From positions 1 through 5,235 of the forward strand of contig CAITIF010000298.1 of NCBI GenBank assembly GCA_903892365.1: a DNA stretch of 5,235 nucleotides. Direction: 5' to 3'. This DNA comes from an uncultured Pirellula sp. Lineage in GTDB: Bacteria > Planctomycetota > Planctomycetia > Pirellulales > Pirellulaceae. Below are positions 1 through 5,235 of this stretch, piece after piece. The notes below the pieces were generated by a model. It made no database searches. It was not told the DNA's origin and saw only the letters and a list, made by a program, of their open reading frames with translations. Numbering within the stretch: the stretch's first letter is position 1; every line of letters starts with the position of its first letter. A program made the translations under genes and the position numbers.

Positions 1-440
1 TCTTTCATCAGGGACAATTGGAGGGTCGCAAGAAGAAGATCTCGCCGCACCTGGTTCGAATGCCGAACGAACCCACGGACGAGCCGGTTCACGAGCTGTA
101 TCAATTCTTACTCAAGCTGATTAGTTCCACTGTCGTTCGAAACGGCACCTGGAGCTTGGTCAACACTTGGGAAGCATGGCCTGGAAATGCTTCATTCCTG
201 AGCATGATTGTATTCCAATGGCGGCAATCCGACGGCTCGCGGTTGCTGGTCGTGGTGAATTTCGCGGACCACGCAAGCCAAGCTCGACTTGGACTGTCCG
301 CCGATCGATTACCCTCCTCGTTTCCGCTGAAGGATCTCATGAGCGACGTTGTCTTCGTGCGCGAAGCCAGACAAATCGCGCACGAAGGGCTTTACGTCGA
401 CCTGAAGCCTTGGGGCGTCCATCTATTTCAATTCGGGTAG
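1..440 (+). CDS. Alpha-amylase family (GH13) glycoside hydrolase, C-terminal fragment
   Basis: This is the last ~145 codons of a gene that runs off the left edge. The reading frame (first full codon at base 3) stays open to the edge and reads FHQGQLEGRKKKISPHLVR, so the TTG at 18 is an internal Leu codon and not the start. That stretch resembles the end of the catalytic (beta/alpha)8 barrel of GH13 enzymes, where a '(F/L)H-x-GQ-x-(E/D)GR' segment is followed by a 'P-EP-DE' turn and a helix. The remainder has the strand pattern of the C-terminal beta domain, notably the hydrophobic run LLVVVNFADHASQ near bases 252-281, a segment typical of amylases and trehalose synthases. The catalytic Asp/Glu/Asp residues lie outside the window, so substrate (starch, glycogen, maltose, trehalose) cannot be told. 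It stops with TAG, 40 bp before the convergent folD stop. The family call rests on pattern memory, not a search. Confidence 0.72.
   Translation, partial: FHQGQLEGRKKKISPHLVRMPNEPTDEPVHELYQFLLKLISSTVVRNGTWSLVNTWEAWPGNASFLSMIVFQWRQSDGSRLLVVVNFADHASQARLGLSADRLPSSFPLKDLMSDVVFVREARQIAHEGLYVDLKPWGVHLFQFG
353..387. repeat. Perfect 12-bp inverted repeat inside the amylase 3' end
   Basis: The arms CTTCGTGCGCGA (353-364) and TCGCGCACGAAG (376-387) are exact reverse complements separated by 11 bp. The repeat lies within coding sequence, about 50 bp before the amylase stop and 94 bp beyond the folD stop as read on the other strand. No T-run follows on either strand, so it is not a classical intrinsic terminator. 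It could form a hairpin in either transcript of this convergent pair. Confidence 0.6.
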
Positions 441-480
441 CTTAGCCTTTGGGTAACTCTCCGCTGGGCAAGTACGCGAT

Positions 481-1386
481 TCAGCCATTCGCTGACGCTT
501 GAGCTGCGGTCAGCGTGTTTCTGAGCAGCATTGCGATGGTCAGTGGACCAATACCTCCTGGCACAGGAGTAATCGCGCTCGCCACTTGGCTGACTTGATC
601 AAAATCCACATCGCCGACAATTCCATCGTTAAGTCGATTAATTCCAACGTCGATCACCACGGCTCCAGGACGAACCATATCGGCGGTGACGAAGTTTGCC
701 TTGCCAATCGCCACGATCAAAATGTCGGCGCGACGTGTGATGGAGCTCAGATCTTTCGATTGACTATGACAGCAAGTGACGGTGGCATTTGCATTCGAGG
801 ATCCTAATGGACCAGTTCTTTGCAAGAACATGGAAACCAAGGGCTTTCCGACAATATCGCTGCGTCCAACCACCACGACCTCCTTACCAACCGTTTCAAT
901 ACCGCATCGGCCAAGCAACTGAGCCACCCCGTGAGGCGTGCACGGCAAGTATCTTGGCCTACCTTGCGAAATAAGTCCGACGTTTTCGGGCGCAAATGCG
1001 TCCACATCCTTGGTCGGATGCACGGCATCTAGAATTTCGCGTTCATGGATCTGCGACGGGAGAGGCAACTGAACCAAGATTCCATGAATTTTCTGGTCAT
1101 CGTTCAATTGACGAAGCAAAGCAAGAAGCTCGGAGGTGGTGGTGCTTGCTGGCATTCGGAACAAGCGACTTTGGATCCCCGCTTTTTCGCAAGCAATCTC
1201 CTTGTTCCGTACGTAAACTTGGCTAGCAGGATCGTCACCCACTAAAATTGCAGCCAAACAGGGCACGATGCCACGGTCGCGAATCAGTGTTTCTACTTCC
1301 AAGGCAATTTCCTGCCGGATCTGAAGTGCGATGGCTTTTCCATCCAAGAGGCGAGCAGGCATCGGCTTTTTTGTAGATTCAGTCAT
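481..1386 (-). CDS. folD: Bifunctional methylenetetrahydrofolate dehydrogenase / methenyltetrahydrofolate cyclohydrolase
   Basis: FolD is a cytoplasmic enzyme that oxidises 5,10-methylene-THF to 5,10-methenyl-THF with NADP+ and hydrolyses that to 10-formyl-THF, feeding purine and formyl-Met synthesis. The 301-residue product is full length (E. coli FolD is 288). The catalytic residues align with E. coli Y50, K54, Q98 and D121 as Y58 and K62 (QVYVRNK), Q106 (GILVQLPLP) and D129 (KDVDAF). The Rossmann nucleotide motif GRSDIVGKP is at 174-182 and the C-terminal signature PVPGGIGPLT at 274-283. A short insertion follows the motif at about 190-200. The ATG at 1386 is used here. The second Met (codon 9, start at 1362) gives MPARLLDGK, which lines up exactly with the E. 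coli N-terminus MAAKIIDGK, so a 293-residue form is equally plausible. Neither start has a clear Shine-Dalgarno. The gene is divergent from the sulfite reductase and convergent with the amylase. Confidence 0.96.
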   Translation of the reverse strand: MTESTKKPMPARLLDGKAIALQIRQEIALEVETLIRDRGIVPCLAAILVGDDPASQVYVRNKEIACEKAGIQSRLFRMPASTTTSELLALLRQLNDDQKIHGILVQLPLPSQIHEREILDAVHPTKDVDAFAPENVGLISQGRPRYLPCTPHGVAQLLGRCGIETVGKEVVVVGRSDIVGKPLVSMFLQRTGPLGSSNANATVTCCHSQSKDLSSITRRADILIVAIGKANFVTADMVRPGAVVIDVGINRLNDGIVGDVDFDQVSQVASAITPVPGGIGPLTIAMLLRNTLTAAQASANG

Positions 1387-1422
1387 GCAAATTACAGTAT
1401 TCTTAAAATGACGTCGAATTGT

Positions 1423-1440
1423 TTCGGGATATCCCCGGAA
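1423..1440. promoter_or_regulatory. Candidate operator: near-perfect palindrome between divergent genes
   Basis: The sequence TTCGGGATATCCCCGGAA contains the exact palindrome GGGATATCCC (1426-1435). If one C is missing from the left arm, the whole 18-mer is a full dyad of the form TTCCGGGGATATCCCCGGAA. It lies in the folD/sulfite reductase divergent spacer, about 37 bp from the folD start and 12 bp before a TATATT box facing the reductase. This is a typical place for a dimeric repressor or activator. No known regulator is matched, and function is inferred only from symmetry and position. Confidence 0.3.
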
Positions 1441-1451
1441 GGTTCGTTTGT

Positions 1452-1457
1452 TATATT
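1452..1457 (+). promoter_or_regulatory. Possible -10 box for the sulfite reductase gene
   Basis: TATATT fits a sigma-70-type -10 element and is one of the most AT-rich spots in the spacer. No good -35 hexamer lies 16-18 bp upstream; the dyad at 1423-1440 occupies that place, which would suit an activator-dependent promoter. Transcription from here would give a leader of roughly 85 nt. The same TATATTGT core precedes the symporter gene. Confidence 0.25.
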
Positions 1458-1549
1458 GTTACCTTAGGTGGTTCGTCGAGCCATCTTGGCGATTGTTCGA
1501 TCGATGTCGCCTGCACCTGATCATTCCAGTCAAAAGACCTCCGACTTTT

Positions 1550-3283
1550 ATGTCCGACAACGAAAACACTACCGAAGAAAAATTAAGCCCTGTTGAAGGG
1601 ATGAAGACCGCAAGCCGGTACCTTCGCGGAACCATCGGCGCCGAACTGGCTCAAGACACCACGCATTTCGGCAAAGAAGATATTCAGCTGCTCAAGTTTC
1701 ACGGCACCTACCAACAGGACGACCGCGAAGCACGAGGTGGCTCAACCGAAAGTGGTAAATCAGAAAAAGCCTACAGCTTCATGGTTCGTTGCCGCATACC
1801 AGCCGGAATCATGACCAGCGAGCAATTGCTGGCACATCTCGATATCTGCGACGAGATTGGCAACTCGACTTTGAAAGTCACGACCCGCCAGTCTTTGCAA
1901 TTGCACGGCATCTTGAAGTCAGATCTGCGTCAATGCATCAAACGCATCAATGACACCCTGCTCAGCACCCTATCGGCCTGCGGTGACGTGAACCGCAACG
2001 TCATGGCTTGCCCCGCACCGTATCACGACAACATCCGCCCCGTGCTTCAGAAGCTAGCCTACGACTTGGCCATGCACTTGGCTCCAAGCACGAAAGCCTA
2101 TTACGAACTGTGGCTAAAGGATCCCGATACCCAGGAAGAAACTCTGGAAGGGGGAAGCGACGAAGTTTACGAACCCATTTATGGTAAGACGTACCTGCCT
2201 CGGAAATTCAAGACAGCTATCGCCTTGCCCGATGACAATTGCACCGATGTGTACACCAACTGCCTCGGATTCATCGCGGTGATTCGCGACGGTCAAGTCA
2301 TTGGTTATAACGTCGTTGTGGGCGGCGGACTTGGGGTAACACCTAGCGCCAAAAAGACCTTCCCACGACTTGCAACTCGAATGGCATTCGTAACGACCGA
2401 ACAAGCTGTAGCCGTGGCCGAAGCGATTGTCAAAGTGCAACGCGACTTTGGTTACCGCGCGGATCGCAAACGAGCCCGCTTGAAGTACCTGATCCATGAT
2501 ATGGGTATCGAATGGTTCCGCGGTAAAGTAGAAGAGTATTACGGGTCCAAGCTTGCTGACTGCACCGAAGATGACGTTCGTGAACACGACGATCACATGG
2601 GCTGGGACGAACAAGGGGACGGTCGCTGGTTCTACGGCTTCAACGTCGAAAACGGGCGACTCTACGATGACGAAGACCGAGCTTGGAAGGCTGCCCTTCG
2701 TGACATTTGCACTCAGTTGAAGCCCGAGATTCGGCTCACCGCCCATCAAAGCATCCTGTTTTGCAATATCGAAGAAAAAGACAAAGCCAAGCTTGAGAGT
2801 CTTATCAAGAAGCGAGGGTTGCCGCTGACGGAGGAAATTTCGAACGTCCGACGTTGGTCCATCGCATGCGTTGCGCTTCCAACCTGCGGATTGGCTATCA
2901 CGGAAAGCGAACGTGCACTGCCAGGTCTCATCGACGAGATGGAAAAAGTGCTGGTCGAAATGGGGCTCGAAAAAGAACTGTTTACCGTTCGAATGACCGG
3001 TTGCCCGAACGGCTGTGCACGACCCTACAACGCCGACATCGGTTTGGTGGGGAAAGCCAAAGGCAAGTACACAGTCTTTGTTGGCGGAACACGTCTCGGC
3101 ACACGATTGGCATTCATCTACAAAGATCTTGTTCCTTTCGAGAGCATCGTCTCCACGCTGAAACCTGTTTTCGTTGCCTTCAAAGCTGAACGCTTGCCAA
3201 ACGAAACCTTCGGCGACTTCTGCACACGTGCAGGGAACGAGCAACTTCTGAAATGGCACGACGAAGCTGGCTCGCCTGCCTAA
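1550..3283 (+). CDS. Sulfite reductase, siroheme/4Fe-4S hemoprotein (ferredoxin-type likely)
   Basis: This enzyme carries out the six-electron reduction of sulfite to sulfide in assimilatory sulfur metabolism, in the cytoplasm. The 577-residue product aligns end to end with E. coli CysI (570). The siroheme-contacting basic residues are present as R80 (MVRCR), R149 (VNRNV), K219 and K221 (LPRKFK), matching CysI R83, R153, K215 and K217. The cluster ligands C440 and C446 (CVALPTC) and C485 and C489 (CPNGC) match CysI C434/C440/C479/C483. CPNGC favours sulfite over nitrite reductase, where CPNSC is usual. The segments ACGDVNRNV and GCARPY resemble plant and cyanobacterial ferredoxin-dependent enzymes, while the C-terminal FGDFCTRAG is CysI-like. 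No cysJ flavoprotein is in view, so the electron donor is unproven. The ATG at 1550 is chosen because homology begins just after it; an in-frame TTG at 1448 would add 34 residues unlike the family. No Shine-Dalgarno is evident. A strong hairpin follows the stop. Confidence 0.93.
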   Translation: MSDNENTTEEKLSPVEGMKTASRYLRGTIGAELAQDTTHFGKEDIQLLKFHGTYQQDDREARGGSTESGKSEKAYSFMVRCRIPAGIMTSEQLLAHLDICDEIGNSTLKVTTRQSLQLHGILKSDLRQCIKRINDTLLSTLSACGDVNRNVMACPAPYHDNIRPVLQKLAYDLAMHLAPSTKAYYELWLKDPDTQEETLEGGSDEVYEPIYGKTYLPRKFKTAIALPDDNCTDVYTNCLGFIAVIRDGQVIGYNVVVGGGLGVTPSAKKTFPRLATRMAFVTTEQAVAVAEAIVKVQRDFGYRADRKRARLKYLIHDMGIEWFRGKVEEYYGSKLADCTEDDVREHDDHMGWDEQGDGRWFYGFNVENGRLYDDEDRAWKAALRDICTQLKPEIRLTAHQSILFCNIEEKDKAKLESLIKKRGLPLTEEISNVRRWSIACVALPTCGLAITESERALPGLIDEMEKVLVEMGLEKELFTVRMTGCPNGCARPYNADIGLVGKAKGKYTVFVGGTRLGTRLAFIYKDLVPFESIVSTLKPVFVAFKAERLPNETFGDFCTRAGNEQLLKWHDEAGSPA

Positions 3284-3297
3284 ACACCACAAGACCA

Positions 3298-3332
3298 GCG
3301 AGCAAAATGGAATTCCTTCCCATTTTGCTCGC
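3298..3332 (+). terminator. Hairpin after the sulfite reductase stop, terminator-like without U-tract
   Basis: GCGAGCAAAATGG (3298-3310) and CCATTTTGCTCGC (3320-3332) form a perfect 13-bp stem with a 9-nt loop, beginning 14 nt after the TAA. The position is right for a transcript end. The sequence that follows is GC-rich (CCCGGG) and has no run of T, so it would act as a Rho-assisted terminator or a 3'-end stabiliser instead of a textbook intrinsic terminator. The stem is symmetric, so it could fold on either strand. Confidence 0.55.
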
Positions 3333-3363
3333 CCCGGGTGGAATTGCTGGATCGTGAAGTGAG

Positions 3364-3369
3364 TATATT
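3364..3369 (+). promoter_or_regulatory. Possible -10 box for the symporter gene
   Basis: TATATT lies 63 bp before the symporter ATG and just past the hairpin that ends the upstream gene, where a new promoter is expected. TTGCTG at 3344-3349 could be a -35, but the 14-bp spacer is short for sigma-70. The ten bases from here (TATATTGTAA) match those upstream of the sulfite reductase (TATATTGTTA) at nine positions. Confidence 0.25.
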
Positions 3370-3372
3370 GTA

Positions 3373-3400
3373 AGGCCTCGGGCGCCAACCGGCCCGGCCT
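3373..3400 (+). promoter_or_regulatory. GC-rich hairpin in the symporter leader
   Basis: AGGC (3373-3376) pairs with GCCT (3397-3400) and, after a 2-nt bulge, CGGGC (3379-3383) pairs with GCCCG (3392-3396), leaving an 8-nt loop. If transcription begins just downstream of the TATATT at 3364, this stem is at the very 5' end of the mRNA, 32 nt before the start codon. It may stabilise the message. Alternatively it is a second part of the termination region of the upstream gene. No riboswitch class is recognised. Confidence 0.3.
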
Positions 3401-3432
3401 CAATCCTACTCCCTCCCAAGAACCACCTCTTC

Positions 3433-5169
3433 ATGGCATACGAAGCTAACTGGCTTGCAATTTTCGTTTTTTCCGTTCTTGTCGGAGCAACTCTGGCGTT
3501 CAGCTTCTATCTTGGGTCCAAGGCCAAGTCGAGTCAGGGTTACTTTGCAGCCGGAGGTTCAATCCACTGGTTTGTTAATGGAATAGCATTCGCCGGGGAT
3601 TATCTATCTGCAGCCTCGTTCCTTGGCATCTGCGGAATGATCGCCTTCTATGGCTTCGATGGCTTTTTGTATTCGATCGGTTATCTCGCTGGCTGGATCG
3701 TAGCCCTTTTAGTAATCGCAGAACCACTGAAACGACTCGGAAAGTATACATTCGCGGACGCCCTGGACAGCAAGTTTCAATCGCGAGGCATTCAAGCAGC
3801 AGCAGGGGTTAGCACGTTGGTCGTAAGTTTGTTCTACCTGATTCCGCAGATGGTGGGCGCGGGGGTGCTAGTCAAACCTTTGCTGGGTTTAGAATACTGG
3901 CACGGAGTTGTGATGGTCGGGGCCGTAGTGGTTTGCATCGTCGTAACCGCAGGCATGGTTAGCACCACCTATGTCCAATTCTTAAAAGGAGGCCTACTGG
4001 TGGTTTTCTCCTTGGTGCTTACCGTCCTTATTCTGAATCGAGGCCTAGAAGTCAGCCCTCCTTCGGCACTTGGTAAAACGCAAGTCATCGAGATTCAAGA
4101 TGGCAAGCGTTATGTCGATGGCACCCCTATCGGATTCGGCCCAGGCGAGAAAAACGTAGAGCCTGTCGGCAGGATCGTTGAATTGCCGGGTGGTGTCACC
4201 AAAACTGGGCCTCTGAATCCTATTGCATTCCTCAGTACCATCGCCAATTCAAAAATCGAAATCAGCTCGAACAAAAAAGGGGAACAGGGCAAACAAACGA
4301 TCACGACCAAGTCCGTCAGTGGGCAAGAGATGTTGTCGCCAGGCAACTTGCCTACCTTCAAAGGGATCAGGTCCGAAAGCTGGATCGCGAAGCTGGACTT
4401 TATCTCATTGATGGTGGCGCTGTTTGCTGGTACTGCGTCGCTGCCTCATATTTTGATTCGGTACTACACAGTGAAAGATCAAGCTTCGGCCCGAAAGAGC
4501 ACGATTGTGGGAATCGCATCCATCGGGTTTTTCTACTTGCTGACTTTGTATATCGGCTTAGGGGCCATGGTCAGTGGCACTTTAGACCCAACCGACACGA
4601 ACATGGCAGCACCCTTGCTCGCCAAGAGCTTTAGCAACCTTCTCTTTGCCGCCGTTTCCGCGATCGCTTTTACCACGGTGCTGGGTACGGTAAGTGGTTT
4701 GATCATTGCTGCTGGCGGAAGCGTTGCGCACGACATTGTGGGCGGATTCTTCAATATCAAGCTGTCGGACCACCAAACGGTTCGCGTTGCAAAAATTGCT
4801 TCGGTAGGAATCGGCGCTTTGGCGATTGTGCTGGGACTGGCCTTCGAAGGCATGAACGTAACGTTCTTAGTAGGCTGGGCTTTTGCGATTGCAGCATCGG
4901 CAAACTTGCCGGCGCTGTTGATGCTGCTGTTTTGGAAAGGGACCACTCGGCAAGGAATCATTGCGGGAGTGCTCGTTGGTTTGATCAGTTCTTTATCATG
5001 GGTCATCGTTTCGCCGGACATGTTTCAGTACATGTACCGAGCCAAGATCGAATCGGCCTGGGTCCCGTTGAGCCAGCCAGGAATTGTGACTATTCCACTC
5101 AGCTTCGTAGCGATCGTGGTTGTCTCGTTGCTATCCCCAACCAACCGTTTGCCAGAAGCAGCTTCTTAG
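3433..5169 (+). CDS. Sodium:solute symporter, cation/acetate symporter (ActP) type
   Basis: This is an inner-membrane Na+-coupled transporter of the SSF family, closest in pattern to E. coli ActP (acetate/glycolate uptake). Matching segments include FAAGGSIHWFVNG (38-50), AGDYLSAASFLGI (54-66), GKYTFADA (103-110), YLIPQMVGAG (135-144), SLPHILIRYYTV (336-347) and AFAIAASANLPALL (483-496). About 13 hydrophobic spans can be seen, near residues 7-28, 48-70, 78-97, 125-147, 157-178, 183-203, 322-343, 360-381, 402-425, 452-470, 475-500, 508-526 and 550-568. T414/T415 sit where the Na2-site Ser pair of vSGLT is expected. An unusually long hydrophilic loop (about 205-318) lies between spans 6 and 7 and should face the periplasm; E. 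coli ActP has roughly half that length there. The ATG at 3433 places the first span at once, as in the family without a cleaved signal peptide. No DUF485 (yjcH-like) gene precedes it, unlike in E. coli. Substrate is inferred and could be another monocarboxylate. Confidence 0.9.
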   Translation: MAYEANWLAIFVFSVLVGATLAFSFYLGSKAKSSQGYFAAGGSIHWFVNGIAFAGDYLSAASFLGICGMIAFYGFDGFLYSIGYLAGWIVALLVIAEPLKRLGKYTFADALDSKFQSRGIQAAAGVSTLVVSLFYLIPQMVGAGVLVKPLLGLEYWHGVVMVGAVVVCIVVTAGMVSTTYVQFLKGGLLVVFSLVLTVLILNRGLEVSPPSALGKTQVIEIQDGKRYVDGTPIGFGPGEKNVEPVGRIVELPGGVTKTGPLNPIAFLSTIANSKIEISSNKKGEQGKQTITTKSVSGQEMLSPGNLPTFKGIRSESWIAKLDFISLMVALFAGTASLPHILIRYYTVKDQASARKSTIVGIASIGFFYLLTLYIGLGAMVSGTLDPTDTNMAAPLLAKSFSNLLFAAVSAIAFTTVLGTVSGLIIAAGGSVAHDIVGGFFNIKLSDHQTVRVAKIASVGIGALAIVLGLAFEGMNVTFLVGWAFAIAASANLPALLMLLFWKGTTRQGIIAGVLVGLISSLSWVIVSPDMFQYMYRAKIESAWVPLSQPGIVTIPLSFVAIVVVSLLSPTNRLPEAAS

Positions 5170-5235
5170 TTGCTTTTCATGGCGTGCAAGCGATGCAGAA
5201 TCACCGACGCCATGTCCACATGAAGCGCCGCCGCA
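5166..5235 (-). CDS. Possible C-terminal end of an unrecognised protein, cut by the right edge
   Basis: Read on the - strand, a frame open from the right edge gives 22 residues, AAALHVDMASVILHRLHAMK then SN, and stops at TAA (5166-5168). The composition is protein-like: an amphipathic helix ending in a basic tail. The stop overlaps the symporter TAG (5167-5169), a compact convergent arrangement. Only 22 codons are visible, so the frame could be open by chance and no family can be assigned. Confidence 0.35.
   Translation of the reverse strand, partial: AAALHVDMASVILHRLHAMKSN

Noticed and set aside
18..20. TTG as a start codon for the leftmost gene
   Set aside because: The frame is open to the window edge, and the residues before it (FHQGQ) continue the GH13 pattern, so this is an internal Leu codon.
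441..480. Terminator between the amylase and folD genes
   Set aside because: The 40-bp spacer has only a weak direct repeat (TGGGTAA/TGGGCAA) and no stem followed by T residues.
1448..1549. 34-codon upstream extension of the sulfite reductase from a TTG
   Set aside because: The added residues (MLYCYLRWFV...) do not resemble the family N-terminus and overlap the putative promoter region. The ATG at 1550 fits the alignment.
1813..3305. 13-bp exact direct repeat GACCAGCGAGCAA at 1813-1825 and 3293-3305
   Set aside because: One copy is in conserved coding sequence and the other overlaps the hairpin arm. A 13-mer match in a 5-kb window is not rare enough to argue for function.
2114..3403. Long open frame (429 codons) on the - strand across the sulfite reductase gene
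   Set aside because: It is antisense to a clearly conserved gene. Its protein is rich in Phe, Val and Cys with no recognisable motif, as expected of a shadow frame caused by codon bias.
4533..5021. 162-codon - strand frame inside the symporter gene
   Set aside because: Shadow of the + strand membrane protein; Ala/Thr/Pro-rich translation without motifs.
5179..5223. 14-codon + strand frame MACKRCRITDAMST after the symporter
   Set aside because: Too short, no upstream signal, and it lies opposite a more plausible - strand frame.
1..5235. Mobile element, CRISPR array, tRNA or defence system
   Set aside because: No spaced direct repeats, transposase-like frames, terminal inverted repeats or cloverleaf sequences were seen, and the dense conserved genes leave little room for them.

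Overview
The window carries ordinary metabolic genes from a bacterium of moderate GC (low to mid 50s % by eye). I read four protein genes with recognisable families, plus the tail of an unrecognised gene at the right edge. The protein styles and the lack of Shine-Dalgarno sequences before the starts suggest a planctomycete of the Pirellulaceae kind. The protein clues are a FolD with a short insertion, a ferredoxin-type sulfite reductase, and an ActP-like symporter with a long extra loop. This is inference from memory of families, and a search could overturn it.

Layout, left to right. (1) The 3' end of an alpha-amylase-family (GH13) gene on the + strand, cut by the left edge. (2) folD on the - strand, convergent with it across 40 bp. 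(3) A 163-bp divergent intergenic region between folD and the next gene, with a near-perfect palindrome and a TATATT box. (4) A siroheme/4Fe-4S sulfite reductase on the + strand, complete, with all expected cofactor ligands. (5) A 149-bp spacer holding a 13-bp perfect hairpin just after the reductase stop, a second TATATT box and a GC-rich leader hairpin. (6) A complete ActP/SSF-type sodium:solute (probably acetate-like monocarboxylate) symporter on the + strand. (7) The last 22 codons of a possible - strand gene whose stop overlaps the symporter stop.

The genes do not form one pathway. Carbohydrate hydrolysis, one-carbon folate metabolism, sulfite reduction to sulfide and organic-acid uptake sit side by side, and every pair is separated by a strand switch or by a hairpin and a likely new promoter. 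The reductase and folD could share a divergent control region. I see no mobile element, CRISPR array, RNA gene, toxin-antitoxin pair or defence island, and no convincing undescribed system. The points worth a second look are the perfect inverted repeats, the divergent palindrome, the Tyr/Cys pair in the reductase, and the extra periplasmic loop of the symporter.
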